Shown here: piece by piece, positions 55,486 through 64,000 of the stretch
Numbering within the stretch: the stretch's first letter is position 1
Layout of the letters: each line of letters starts with the position of its first letter
Assembly (NCBI RefSeq): GCF_019236475.1
Contig: NZ_JAFAIX010000013.1
Coordinates: forward strand, 248,001-312,000
Origin: Chitinophaga sp.
GTDB lineage: Bacteria > Bacteroidota > Bacteroidia > Chitinophagales > Chitinophagaceae
Length of the DNA: 64,000 nt
Direction: 5' to 3'
Program-made: the position numbers and the translations under genes
Notes under the pieces: generated by a model
Database searches by the model: none
Told to the model about the DNA's origin: nothing
Seen by the model: the letters and a program-made list of their open reading frames with translations, nothing else

Positions 55486-56316
55486 TTATAGTTTCTCTGC
55501 CCTATTTTGTTTTGATTGTTCCTCCCACCTTTCCGCTGCGGCTTTTTCCTCCGCTATACGTTGTTGCAAAGCAATTTGACATCTCCTACCCAAAATAAAA
55601 AATGGTATCATAAAAATCACCACCAAAAAGGCCACTCCAAACACCTTATGGATCAATTCATTGTTTTTATTCACAAGTCCAGCGATTACAGAACAGCTAG
55701 TACCTGCCACTCCTAAATACCCGAATACCATGCCTACGGTCAACAACCATTTTGGGGTAACTTTCACCACACTGCCAGGAGGCGGCATAGGGATGCCCAC
55801 ATTCCTTTGGCTAGGTGTTGGTCGTGGTTTCTTAACAGGCGCCGTATAGCCGTGGTTGTTACCCTGGGGCTGGCTTCTTTCCGGATGTCGGAGTTTTAGT
55901 TCTCTGCCAGAGGCCCATGCCAACAAAAAGATTCCCGCCACAAACACGCTAAATATAACCGGGACGCCCACCGGCATGTCGGTTCCTGGCATAAATGCAG
56001 TTACCCACATGATGATCGCGAAAAACGTTGCCACTCCACCTAGAATATAGCCGCCCACGTTAGCCACCTTGTGCTGCCAATCAGGAGCTTCCTTCCAGCC
56101 TGGAACATGCCTGTATCCGTAATACCGACGGTACCCATACCCGACTTCTGTATGGTAAATATTCACAGAGGCAGCGGGAGGACGGTAGTTGGGATTATCT
56201 GTTTCAAACTCACTGCCACAATATTCACAACTAATCGTAACGCTTATCTGATCATCATCTCCCTCGGCAGAAGAGAATATACTGGAGCCACAGTTAGGGC
56301 ATTTCAATTGCTGCAT
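55486..56316 (-). CDS. Membrane protein with N-terminal zinc ribbon
   Basis: The N-terminus has two CxxC pairs (CPNCGSSIFSS and SCEYCGSEF), forming a zinc ribbon. Four hydrophobic segments follow, in two pairs (around residues 85-140 and 190-245), with a Pro/His-rich linker between. The C-terminus is a charged helix (LQQRIAEEKAAAERWEEQSK). The frame allows a GTG start at 56331; ATG 56316 is more likely. No known function; the zinc ribbon suggests a cytoplasmic sensor or assembly role. Confidence 0.75.
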   Translation of the reverse strand: MQQLKCPNCGSSIFSSAEGDDDQISVTISCEYCGSEFETDNPNYRPPAASVNIYHTEVGYGYRRYYGYRHVPGWKEAPDWQHKVANVGGYILGGVATFFAIIMWVTAFMPGTDMPVGVPVIFSVFVAGIFLLAWASGRELKLRHPERSQPQGNNHGYTAPVKKPRPTPSQRNVGIPMPPPGSVVKVTPKWLLTVGMVFGYLGVAGTSCSVIAGLVNKNNELIHKVFGVAFLVVIFMIPFFILGRRCQIALQQRIAEEKAAAERWEEQSKQNRAEKL

Positions 56317-56413
56317 ATAAAACGCATTCACTTTAATGAATACCTCGAAGGTAGAGCAATTTTTTTTCCGGTTTTGGACAACTGAACTACTTGATAAGTT
56401 CTGTAAAACAAAG

Positions 56414-56436
56414 ATCGCCGGTGGGTTACCGGCGAT
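56414..56436 (-). terminator. Terminator after the MarR gene
   Basis: ATCGCCGGT (56414-56422) pairs with ACCGGCGAT (56428-56436) directly downstream of the minus-strand stop, followed by CTTTGTTTT on that strand. Confidence 0.75.
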
Positions 56437-56441
56437 TTTTA

Positions 56442-56870
56442 TCAGGAGAGATTATCTCTAACTTTTTCTAACAGGGTGATGAGTTGCGCCTGTTCTATAG
56501 GGGAAAGTCCTTTAGCAGTGATACTTTCCATTTTTCGCCAGGTTTCTGTGACCTGTTGATGGGCTGCTTTTCCTTTTTTTGTGATAAACACCCTGGATAT
56601 ACGTTTATCGGCGGCATCTTTCTTTTTGGTAATCATGCCTGCATTCACCATCCGTTCAATCATTGCTGCGATGGTTCCCTGTTGGATACCCATTTTTTCT
56701 ACCAGGGCTGATACCGTTTGTCCGTCTTCCATATCGAGGTAGTATAGCAGAATATCCTGTCCTGCGTGTACACCTGTTCCTGATAATAATTCATTGCTCT
56801 TGTTTCTTCTGATCTTACTGATCTCAACTAATAACCCATTCAATGAGTTATGCGGTTTGCCTGACTTCAT
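56442..56870 (-). CDS. MarR-family transcriptional regulator
   Basis: The 142-residue winged-helix protein (from ATG 56870, which gives MKSGKPHNSLNGL; an upstream TTG at 56951 would add a non-family N-terminus) has the helix-turn-helix LVEKMGIQQGTIAAMIERMVNAGMI and wing AADKRISRVFITKKGKAAH. MarR repressors usually sense small phenolic or hydrophobic compounds. No partner efflux gene is adjacent in the window, so the target is unknown. Confidence 0.88.
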   Translation of the reverse strand: MKSGKPHNSLNGLLVEISKIRRNKSNELLSGTGVHAGQDILLYYLDMEDGQTVSALVEKMGIQQGTIAAMIERMVNAGMITKKKDAADKRISRVFITKKGKAAHQQVTETWRKMESITAKGLSPIEQAQLITLLEKVRDNLS

Positions 56871-57026
56871 CGCGCAAAGGTAATAAATTGACGTTAGTCG
56901 GCTAACTATAAAATATATTTTTCGGAAGACACGTATCTGAGGAGCCTGCAACCTTTACCCAGTGGGCGGTGGGAGGATCGAGCAGATCGTGTCTCCCGAA
57001 AAAATTTCGTATAGACATCAACGAAA

Positions 57027-57055
57027 GAGGCTGTCTCAACAAATGAGACAGCCTC
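57027..57055 (-). terminator. Terminator of the SusCD-TlpA operon
   Basis: GAGGCTGTCTCA (57027-57038) and TGAGACAGCCTC (57044-57055), 12 bp, lie just after the last TlpA stop on the minus strand, followed there by TTTCGT. They end the whole SusC-SusD-TlpA operon. Confidence 0.82.
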
Positions 57056-57081
57056 CTATGATATGGTTGGTTTCTTTTATA

Positions 57082-58203
57082 TTATTTTATCAACTCAGCT
57101 AACTTCTGGTCTAATCTTTCTCCTGTAGCACCCAAGGCAATTATTTTACCGTTAGGATCTACCAGGAAGGTGGCAGGAATAGCCATGACACCATATTCCG
57201 TAGCAATAGGACTAGCACCACCTTTCAGATCGGATACCTGTGGCCAGGTCAATTTTTCTTCCGCGATAGCTTGTGCCCATTTTTCTTTTTTATCATCTAG
57301 GGAAACCGATAGGATGGTAAAACCTTTGTCTTTATACTTATTGTAGACATTCACTAAAGCCGGGAGGCTCTCTCTGCAAGGCTTACACCAGCTAGCCCAG
57401 AAATCTACCAATACATATTTACCCTTAAAATCTTCCAGGGATACCGTTTTTCCATTGTTATCACTCAGCTTAATGCCTGGCGCCATTTTATTCATCAAAC
57501 CAAGCATGTTTTCGCCTCCGAAACTCTGGGTAGTCATCCTTTTGATGGTAAAGGTATTTCTTGCATCAGGGCCCAGTTTGGTCAACAGGTCTTTCATCTC
57601 ATCTCTACTCATGTATTGCGATAGATATGCATTGATGAGGAATGATCCGGCACCTGCATTCGGATGTTTGTTTACCCATTCCACGCAGGTATTCAATGCT
57701 GGGGTCATCATCTGACTGATTTCCTTCTGAATGGCGGTTGCAGCTTCCTGATCACCCAGACTTACGGCAGTACCAAGTTTAGCTTCCAACGCTTCTTTTT
57801 TAGTACCAGCAGCCGTCAGTTGTGGCATAACATTTTTGTCGATATCCGTCCAATCAGCTACAAACGGGCTTCCGGTGTATACAGCATCCTTAAAGTAAGG
57901 TCCTTTACCCGTGATATTCATTTTACCTGCTTCCAGGTACAATACGACACCCTGATTAGGATCTCCACTCGATCCTACTTGGAGAATATACGTGGTACCG
58001 CCTCTGCTCATATCAACATCAAAGCTGAAATGTCCGTTTTTCACAAATGCAGAATCTGTTACCTGCGGTAACGGCGCCCACAAATACACTCTATCTCCTT
58101 CCGGCAAGCCTTTTATATTCACATCCAGTTGTAGTCTTTTTTGTGCATTGGCACCCAATGCAGTACAGAGCGCGAGGCCTAAGAACAGTCCTTTATTTAA
58201 CAT
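57082..58203 (-). CDS. TlpA-type thiol-disulfide protein with DUF4369 N-terminal domain
   Basis: The 373-residue protein (from ATG 58203; upstream in-frame codons extend into the next gene and are unlikely) has signal peptide FLGLALCTALGANA and a DUF4369-like beta domain (about 22-115). A helical middle precedes a C-terminal thioredoxin-fold domain with the active site WCKPC (C273, C276) and cis-Pro region AIPATFLVDP. It should reside in the periplasm or outer membrane and act on disulfides. It is the last gene of the operon that begins with SusC beyond the right edge. Confidence 0.9.
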   Translation of the reverse strand: MLNKGLFLGLALCTALGANAQKRLQLDVNIKGLPEGDRVYLWAPLPQVTDSAFVKNGHFSFDVDMSRGGTTYILQVGSSGDPNQGVVLYLEAGKMNITGKGPYFKDAVYTGSPFVADWTDIDKNVMPQLTAAGTKKEALEAKLGTAVSLGDQEAATAIQKEISQMMTPALNTCVEWVNKHPNAGAGSFLINAYLSQYMSRDEMKDLLTKLGPDARNTFTIKRMTTQSFGGENMLGLMNKMAPGIKLSDNNGKTVSLEDFKGKYVLVDFWASWCKPCRESLPALVNVYNKYKDKGFTILSVSLDDKKEKWAQAIAEEKLTWPQVSDLKGGASPIATEYGVMAIPATFLVDPNGKIIALGATGERLDQKLAELIK

Positions 58204-58291
58204 GGCATTTAAAGTTTTAAATGGATAAACAATACATAGGAATCCATCATAAAGTATATGGCAGACCCATTTATTTATAAAGTGTGAGATG

Positions 58292-59707
58292 CTATTTTCT
58301 TTTCTGGTAGCAGTTGGCAATCTTCTGTTCGAAGCCTTCTGCCATTGGATGTCCCAGATTACCATCCATGATATTACCATCTTGATCAATGGCCACCCAG
58401 CGAGTAATACCAGTCAGGCAATAACGTTCAATAAATTGTTTGGCTTGCGGGTCATTTCTGTCGGCACTGAGAAATAGGTTATTTTCTCCAGCGATGTGAT
58501 GATCCACAGAGAATTTCTTCAGCGTTTTGCGGACATCCGACTCAGGTCCTTCCCATGCAATCGTCAGGAAAATGATATCGTTTTTATCTTTATAGGAATC
58601 AGCGATTTTTCTGAAAGTAGGTAAAGATGCTACGCAACTGCTACACCACATCGCCCAGATATCCACAATGACCACCTTTCCTTTTAAATCAGAGAGTCGG
58701 ACAATTTTCCCGTTATCATTTTCTAGGGCGAAGTTAAAAGCAGGCATTCCTGGTTCCAACTGCTGATAAGACTTATACAGCGAGTCAATTGTATGTGTAG
58801 CCAGGGTATGCGGTTTCAGCGTTCCTTTTATGAGCGGATACATAGTTTTCATATCCGGGGTAAAAGCATGGTTTTTACCTTCCAGTTGAATCCAGTCGAT
58901 CGCCATTCTTTCTTTGAGCTTATCTGCCTTGCATTGAAATAACAGTTCTTTCAGCTCGGTTTCTTCTGTGATAGTGGAATCCTGTAATTTTCTACCGTTC
59001 TTCCACAGGTACACCATTTGACGGGCCAGCGTTTCATCTCCAATGGAGGCCAGGCCTGGAGCTGACAGATCAAAGTTTTTCAGATACCAGTCGCCCAGTT
59101 CTTTCGTATGGCTTAATTCTTTATGCGCATCCAGTAAATTAAATTTGAACAGCAGTTGTTTGGATTGCTCGAAGGTTTTGAGCGCTGCCAGGTTTTCTGC
59201 ATTATTTACTTTTGCAGCAGCGATTAATTTTGTTACCTGTGTGGAAATATTAGCAATAAAGTTATCCGCCTGTTGCGTGTTCGTAATGGTGGAATAATCA
59301 GCGCTAGCATATAAGCTATCGATCAGATAAGGTAAAAGCTGTCTGGCAGCGTCTTTCCCGGTACATACCGGGCGGAATTTGCCTGTTACGAGGGCAGATT
59401 TATTATAAAATGGTAGCAGTTCCAATTTCACCTGATCTCCGGCATTGATGAGGAGTGTGCAATTATTCAACGCCATGATCTGTGTAGCAGCACCTAATTT
59501 TCTGGTAAATGCAGCGGTTGGTTTGCTTGTTTCTACAAATAATATTTCTCCATTATATTCCTGGCTTACACCCAGTAAATTCAGGGAGATCATGCCTGTG
59601 AAATTTGGATAGGTATTCACCTTTACATTCAATGTGGTTGCCGGATCAGCCGCAAAGAGCCTGCTGCCGCATAGGAGAATGATTGCAATAAATCTTATAG
59701 CCCTCAT
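58292..59707 (-). CDS. TlpA-type thiol-disulfide protein with long N-terminal domain
   Basis: The 471-residue protein has a signal peptide (IRFIAIILLCGSRLFA). A long beta/helical N-terminal domain (about 25-315) lacks recognised catalytic residues. A C-terminal TlpA/AhpC-like redoxin domain has active site WCSSC (C355, C358) and SDLKGKVVIVDIWAMW. The extension may bind the substrate protein. It is the second of three consecutive TlpA genes. Confidence 0.88.
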   Translation of the reverse strand: MRAIRFIAIILLCGSRLFAADPATTLNVKVNTYPNFTGMISLNLLGVSQEYNGEILFVETSKPTAAFTRKLGAATQIMALNNCTLLINAGDQVKLELLPFYNKSALVTGKFRPVCTGKDAARQLLPYLIDSLYASADYSTITNTQQADNFIANISTQVTKLIAAAKVNNAENLAALKTFEQSKQLLFKFNLLDAHKELSHTKELGDWYLKNFDLSAPGLASIGDETLARQMVYLWKNGRKLQDSTITEETELKELLFQCKADKLKERMAIDWIQLEGKNHAFTPDMKTMYPLIKGTLKPHTLATHTIDSLYKSYQQLEPGMPAFNFALENDNGKIVRLSDLKGKVVIVDIWAMWCSSCVASLPTFRKIADSYKDKNDIIFLTIAWEGPESDVRKTLKKFSVDHHIAGENNLFLSADRNDPQAKQFIERYCLTGITRWVAIDQDGNIMDGNLGHPMAEGFEQKIANCYQKRK

Positions 59708-59778
59708 CGTTCAGTTTTATGGTTATACAAAAGGCAAGGAGTTAACAAAAAAGGGTGAAGGGAATGGCGGAATTATTT

Positions 59779-60765
59779 CTATAATAGGGAGACGATTTTC
59801 TCGCGCAGCACGGACTGTTCTGCTTCGCCCATTTTTTGGTTACTTAAATAAACGATATGGCCTGTTTTATCGATCAGCAGGACTTTGGTAACACTTCCAA
59901 GATCCCGCACGAAATGATAAAATATTTTACCATCTACATCCGGCACTAGTGGATAGGTAACGCCAGTGGCACTTGCTAATTTTCGTATAGTCGCGGGGGA
60001 TTCTTTCAGGTCAATACCAAATACCTTCAAGCCTTTATCTTTGTAAGCCTGCCAGAATTCCTTTTCCAAGTGCGGCATTAATTCGCGACAAACACCGCAC
60101 CAACTGGCCGTGAATTCCAGTAGCACTACCTGTCCGCGTAATTCAGCCATCGTATAGCTTTTGCCATCTACTACTTGCAGTTTAATATTACCAGGAATGA
60201 GGTCTCCGGGTCTTGCTTTATAATCCCAATAGGTGGAATGGTTGGCCTCATCGGAGCGTTCTTCTACCTGGCTCCACATTTTCAGGAACATAGAAAACAA
60301 ACCTTCGGGCAACTGTGCAAGTATTATATCTCCTTTTCTGCCGATCATGATCGTACGAGGCAGTGCCATGATGTTATAATCTTTTAGGAAGGCCTGTGCG
60401 TGCGCATCCGTGGAGTTTGCAGGGATCACTGCATTGATGAGTCTTGATTTTTTCGGGAGGACACCCGGTGCTATTGACTGACGAGTCACTGCCAGAAAAA
60501 CGATAGCAGTATCATCTGCATAATCTTTCAATGCTGTTTTGATGGTATCCAGGACATGGCTGTTTTTATCCTGGTTATCCCAACAATAGATCACTACCAT
60601 TTTTCCTTTGAAGTCTGTTAATCTAACTTGACGGCCATTTGTGGCAGAGAGGGAAAATGCAGGAGCAGCAGAGCGGAACGGTAATATATCCGTTTCTTTT
60701 TCCTGTGCCTTAACAAGCATTGTGCAGAGGAAAAAAGTAACGATGGTATGAATAAAGTAACGCAT
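59779..60765 (-). CDS. Tandem-redoxin TlpA protein, first domain without active-site pair
   Basis: The 328-residue exported protein (leader FIHTIVTFFLCTMLVKAQ) contains two thioredoxin-like domains. Domain 1 (about 28-165) has the APAFSLSATNGRQVRLTDFKGKMVVIY start, but the CxxC position reads CWDNQ, with one Cys (C61) only. It keeps a cis-Pro-like ALPRTIM. Domain 2 (about 185-328) has the complete WCGVC site (C223, C226). A degenerate first domain suggests binding rather than catalysis. It lies 17 bp after the metallohydrolase-like lipoprotein gene. Confidence 0.85.
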   Translation of the reverse strand: MRYFIHTIVTFFLCTMLVKAQEKETDILPFRSAAPAFSLSATNGRQVRLTDFKGKMVVIYCWDNQDKNSHVLDTIKTALKDYADDTAIVFLAVTRQSIAPGVLPKKSRLINAVIPANSTDAHAQAFLKDYNIMALPRTIMIGRKGDIILAQLPEGLFSMFLKMWSQVEERSDEANHSTYWDYKARPGDLIPGNIKLQVVDGKSYTMAELRGQVVLLEFTASWCGVCRELMPHLEKEFWQAYKDKGLKVFGIDLKESPATIRKLASATGVTYPLVPDVDGKIFYHFVRDLGSVTKVLLIDKTGHIVYLSNQKMGEAEQSVLREKIVSLL

Positions 60766-60782
60766 AATGATTCCTTTGATAT

Positions 60783-61649
60783 TTATGGAAGCTCTCCAAT
60801 AGCCTGGAGGTCTGTACCTTGTTGATTATAATACTGGATGACCGCATTATACTTAGCATTTAGCAGTCCCAGTTTATCATAGGAAGGACTTAAAATAGTT
60901 GCATCCAGTTCTGCTTTGGTGTGAGAGGTAATCTGTCCAACAAAGCTGGCGAAGTCCCAGGCCACATTCCGTTCAATAATAGGTACACTACGTATATCCG
61001 TTGTAAAACCGTTTATTCCCATATCGAGGTCTATTGTTGTATAGGATGCGGGGATATATTTCATAAATTCTGCCGGAATGGTTAAAGCGCCGGATAATGC
61101 CGCCTGTTGTGCGAACGCCTGGTGCATATAACCCCGTATTTCTTTGAATCGGGATGGAGATAGCTGTAACAGGGTACTATCCGTCCATCCTATGGCCAAC
61201 ATAGAACTGGTAGCATAAAATCCGGAATAGGATCTCACCAGAGGACCATTGGGTCTATTTGCGGCAACGGTATCTATCGCTGCTGCCAGCAATATTTTGA
61301 AGGGCAATGTTTGGTGCAGGTAGCTTTCTGTATAAAAATTCAGATACTGGGTTTTAATGAACTGTAGGGTATTGGCAACATAGGCCAGATTACCAACGGT
61401 AGCAGCAGCATTCAGGTTTCTGACATAGTCAAATTTGAAATCCCGGTCAGTAAATTTATACAAGATATAAGAGCCGTATTTTTTATGGAATGCTACAATG
61501 GAATCGTCATATGACTGATTGCCTTGTGGCAATACATAGAAATCAGGCACTCCAGTTGCCACAATTTTTTCTTTATGGCATGCGGACATTGACAGCAGCA
61601 TGAGTGGCAATAGTCCTATCATTATTATACGCAGAAAGGAATTACGCAT
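60783..61649 (-). CDS. Metallohydrolase-like lipoprotein with lost HExxH site (pseudo-enzyme candidate)
   Basis: The 288-residue lipoprotein has a Cys in SMSACHKE after the leader. Its layout, with a VLPQGNQSYDDSIVAFHKKYGSYILYKF start, a HQAFAQ region followed by IPAEFMKYIPASY, and a C-terminal DFASFVGQITSHTKAEL helix, recalls the SusD-associated zinc metallohydrolase lipoproteins (PF15890/TIGR04549 type). The expected HEFAH site appears as QAFAQ (177-181), and no other HExxH exists. The protein is probably non-catalytic, binding a peptide or glycan. The resemblance is from memory and needs a profile search. Confidence 0.5.
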   Translation of the reverse strand: MRNSFLRIIMIGLLPLMLLSMSACHKEKIVATGVPDFYVLPQGNQSYDDSIVAFHKKYGSYILYKFTDRDFKFDYVRNLNAAATVGNLAYVANTLQFIKTQYLNFYTESYLHQTLPFKILLAAAIDTVAANRPNGPLVRSYSGFYATSSMLAIGWTDSTLLQLSPSRFKEIRGYMHQAFAQQAALSGALTIPAEFMKYIPASYTTIDLDMGINGFTTDIRSVPIIERNVAWDFASFVGQITSHTKAELDATILSPSYDKLGLLNAKYNAVIQYYNQQGTDLQAIGELP

Positions 61650-61679
61650 AAAATAGTTTTTGTTGATAAACGAAGGTGG

Positions 61680-63182
61680 TTAATCTGGTTGTCGCAGGCT
61701 TCCCAGTTGCGGGTTTTGTGTAAGCGCCAGGTTCCGTTGTAGAACATCATTTGGAATGGGAATGGTGTACTGCGGATCATGTTTTTGCAGCGTAAACACC
61801 TGCGTCATGCCAATAGAAGGCTGATATAAATGCTTAATAGCTGGCATACCATATCTTCTGAGATCCATCCAGCGATGCGTTCCTTCAAAGAATAGCTCTC
61901 TGCGGCGCTCATCCCTGCACATTTGTAGCATTTCAGCAGCCGGACGAATGGCCCATGGCGTAAAGCTGGAAGGGTCAAATCGCTTAGCACGGAGGGTATT
62001 CAAGCTGTTCAATGCCTTCTGTGCAGCAGTTCCATCTCCCTTGGTTTTATATAGTTGGATATATGCTTCAGCCCTGTTCAAATAAGCTTCTGAGCTACGC
62101 CAGCTACTACCCATATTTATCTGCCCGGAGGCGTTAGGGGTCGTATTTCCGGAATTTTTGAAATCCACAAAATCTGCTGAGAACCATGGTTTCCATACAT
62201 CCGGTACTGGACCAAAATAAATACTAGTCCTTAGATCATTTGGTTCATAATTATTTGCCAAATCATGCGAAACAGTATAAACGCCGGCGCCTGTTGGCGC
62301 TTGTTCCGTCATACTTCCGTAGTACCAGAGGGTTTCCACATTACCAATACCCACAATTGGTTTATCAAATGCATCAGGGTCTCCCCACTTAGACAGGTCC
62401 ATCAATTGGGGATGGTAAGAGAGGACATAATCGGCATTTTCAATTACTTTATTCCATTGCTCCATGTATAAATACACTCTGCTGGCCAGCAGATGCGCAG
62501 CCACATGGGAAACACGGAATAGTTTCTGATCCGTTTTATTCAGGCCCAGGTAATATATACCACTATCCAAATCGGAAGTAATTTGTGCATACACTTCTTT
62601 CACACTATTTCTTACCGGGAGCTTATCTGTCAGGTCGGCATTCAATTTCAGCGGAACACCAGGACTCTGATCCGGCGTGGTAGTGGAATCATTATATGGT
62701 TTGGCATACAAGTTCACCAACATAAAGTGATAAAATGCGCGCAACGTAAATGCTTCTCCTTTATACATTGCTTTCTCCGCCGCACTGCCATTGGATTTAT
62801 CCAGGTACTGCAAGGCAATGTTTGTACCAAGGATCAGTTGATAATAGGTGGTCCAGGAATTAAAGTTGGCTTTATCCGGACTACCTGCACGTGCACAGAC
62901 ATCGATAAAATTTGGTTGCCATTGAAATGCGCCTGCATTCGCAGTAATGGTAATCTGTTGGTCCGCCACCGCTACACCATTGTAACACTGTATATCATCA
63001 CTCATCAGTGCGATGTATGGCTGCATCAACGAATGGTTATCTGGATAACCATTTGTATATAATATCTCACCAAAATCTTTTGTTGTTTTTGGAATAACAT
63101 CGGACTGAGATTGTTCTGCCAGAAACTTTTTACAGGATACCAGCCCCAGTGCTAATACGGCGACAACTATGCTTTTTTTCAT
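61680..63182 (-). CDS. RagB/SusD-family outer-membrane lipoprotein
   Basis: The lipobox is LALGLVSCKK. The 500-residue mature protein has the RagB/SusD features: FGEILYTNGYPDN, YKGEAFTLRAFYHFMLVNLYAKPY, SSWRSSEAYLNRAEAYIQLY, RDERRRELFFEGTHRWMDLRRYGMP. It begins 10 bp after the SusC stop and forms the lid of that transporter. Following genes encode a metallohydrolase-like lipoprotein and three TlpA proteins, so the substrate may be a protein or peptide; that is inference only. Confidence 0.94.
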   Translation of the reverse strand: MKKSIVVAVLALGLVSCKKFLAEQSQSDVIPKTTKDFGEILYTNGYPDNHSLMQPYIALMSDDIQCYNGVAVADQQITITANAGAFQWQPNFIDVCARAGSPDKANFNSWTTYYQLILGTNIALQYLDKSNGSAAEKAMYKGEAFTLRAFYHFMLVNLYAKPYNDSTTTPDQSPGVPLKLNADLTDKLPVRNSVKEVYAQITSDLDSGIYYLGLNKTDQKLFRVSHVAAHLLASRVYLYMEQWNKVIENADYVLSYHPQLMDLSKWGDPDAFDKPIVGIGNVETLWYYGSMTEQAPTGAGVYTVSHDLANNYEPNDLRTSIYFGPVPDVWKPWFSADFVDFKNSGNTTPNASGQINMGSSWRSSEAYLNRAEAYIQLYKTKGDGTAAQKALNSLNTLRAKRFDPSSFTPWAIRPAAEMLQMCRDERRRELFFEGTHRWMDLRRYGMPAIKHLYQPSIGMTQVFTLQKHDPQYTIPIPNDVLQRNLALTQNPQLGSLRQPD

Positions 63183-63192
63183 ACGCTCGTTT

Positions 63193-64000
63193 TTAAAAAT
63201 TCACATTCATATTGAATCCAAATTGCCTTACAACAGGCAGTGCAGTAGTTCCTACTCCATCAATTTCAGGGTCCTGACCCTGTAAGGCTTTGCTGGCAAT
63301 CGTAAATACATTACTTACAAACAATCCTGTAGTAATACTTTTAACGCCCACTCTAGCTACTACCTGTCGTGGGAGCAGATAACCGAAATTTAGCATCCTG
63401 CAACGCATAAAGCTATTGTTGACTACCCGATAATCTGATTGATTATACATGGCGTAAATGTTGTCCTGGTAGCCAGGCAGGAGGGTATTGGTAGTATAGT
63501 CCGCAATGGCAGGAACATTCGTTATCTTTTCATCGCCAGGTTTACGCCAGCGGTTAATTAAGTCTTTGCTGACGTTTGTAAATGGAGGAGGGACACCATC
63601 ATAGCTGAAGACTTGCGGATTCAATGGATTCAGGCGTTTATGACTTCCCAGCGCATAATAAAATTCAGCATTTACAGAAAAGCTTTTGTATCTGAAGGCT
63701 GGTGAAAAGCCACCGGTAACAAGTGGTTGTAACTGTCCGGAGTACACCAGGTAAGTAGTAGGATCTATCTGCTCGTTATTATTCTTCAGGTTACTGAAAG
63801 TAGGCGTACCATTGGTTGGATCCAGACCAGCATACTTGTAAGAATAAAATCCGCTGATAGGTCGGCCGGGGACATATGCCCTACCATTCAGGTAAGAAGC
63901 GAAATCATTTTGAAAATCATTCACACCAACTTCATTGAAGTTCTTGCTATTGTTGAAAGTCAGGGTGAGGTTCGTATTCTTTTTGCGTAATACTTCGATG
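63193..64000 (-). CDS. SusC/RagA TonB-linked transporter (C-terminal part, gene runs off right edge)
   Basis: The frame is open to the window edge, and the visible barrel sequence includes LNPLNPQVFSYDGVPPPFTNV, NNSFMRCRMLNFGYLLP and the closing VRQFGFNMNVNF typical of SusC. Position 63924 is only an internal GTG. Whether it carries an STN domain cannot be seen. It is the first visible gene of an operon that continues through SusD, a metallohydrolase-like lipoprotein and three TlpA proteins. Confidence 0.92.
   Translation of the reverse strand, partial: IEVLRKKNTNLTLTFNNSKNFNEVGVNDFQNDFASYLNGRAYVPGRPISGFYSYKYAGLDPTNGTPTFSNLKNNNEQIDPTTYLVYSGQLQPLVTGGFSPAFRYKSFSVNAEFYYALGSHKRLNPLNPQVFSYDGVPPPFTNVSKDLINRWRKPGDEKITNVPAIADYTTNTLLPGYQDNIYAMYNQSDYRVVNNSFMRCRMLNFGYLLPRQVVARVGVKSITTGLFVSNVFTIASKALQGQDPEIDGVGTTALPVVRQFGFNMNVNF

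Noticed and set aside
58204..58389. Upstream extension of the last TlpA gene
   Set aside because: It would overlap the neighbouring TlpA gene by about 100 bp and bury the signal peptide; ATG 58203 gives a normal leader.
1..64000. CRISPR arrays, insertion sequences, prophage, restriction or toxin-antitoxin systems
   Set aside because: No regularly spaced repeats, transposase, integrase, phage structural, methylase or toxin-like reading frames were recognised; the tail-fibre-like proteins have signal peptides and no phage neighbours.

Overview
The window comes from a Bacteroidota genome, most likely a Chitinophaga-like member of the Chitinophagaceae. The reasons are four SusC/SusD outer-membrane uptake gene pairs, two ECF-sigma/FecR switches, a type IX secretion (T9SS) sorting domain, long-form IspH, LytTR two-component signalling, and TAnnTTTG-type promoters. 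There is no insertion sequence, prophage, CRISPR array or rRNA operon. This is inferred from gene content by eye, without database searches.

Layout. 1-2.0 kb: the end of a rhomboid protease gene and ispH. 2.1-4.9 kb: a LytTR regulator and its TPR histidine kinase. 5.0-14.0 kb: a mannosyl-glucose utilisation locus on the minus strand (SusC, SusD, SSS symporter, GH130 phosphorylase) with a divergent AraC regulator. 14.5-20.4 kb: cmk, then a three-gene set of secreted surface proteins, two with phage-tail-fibre-like ends and one with a T9SS tail. 20.4-29.6 kb: a repeat-rich gap, then clpC, a STAS protein, rnz, dapA, accA, tRNA-Asp and a SWIM zinc-finger protein.

29.9-39.0 kb (plus strand): ECF sigma, FecR, STN-type SusC, SusD, a DUF1735 lipoprotein and a metzincin-type protease lipoprotein. 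39.0-47.7 kb (minus strand): a second sigma/FecR/SusC/SusD set ending in a lipoprotein that joins a haem-c motif to FG-GAP repeats. 47.8-56.9 kb: accessory and regulatory genes (coiled-coil protein, DUF2911 protein, zinc-motif protein, dienelactone hydrolase, GNAT, Crp/Fnr, WG/Sel1 repeat protein, zinc-ribbon membrane protein, MarR). 57.0-64.0 kb (minus strand, running off the right edge): SusC, SusD, a lipoprotein resembling SusD-associated metallohydrolases but with a lost HExxH site, and three consecutive TlpA-type thiol-disulfide proteins.

How the genes work together: each SusCD pair would capture and import an oligomer, the linked lipoproteins would process or bind it at the surface, and the regulators would sense it. 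Only the first locus has a confidently predicted substrate (4-O-beta-mannosyl-glucose, split by phosphate in the cytoplasm). The least conventional parts are the SusCD plus dead-hydrolase plus triple-TlpA operon, the metzincin locus, the haem/FG-GAP lipoprotein, the tail-fibre-like surface proteins, and a two-hairpin repeat that occurs twice with covarying stems.
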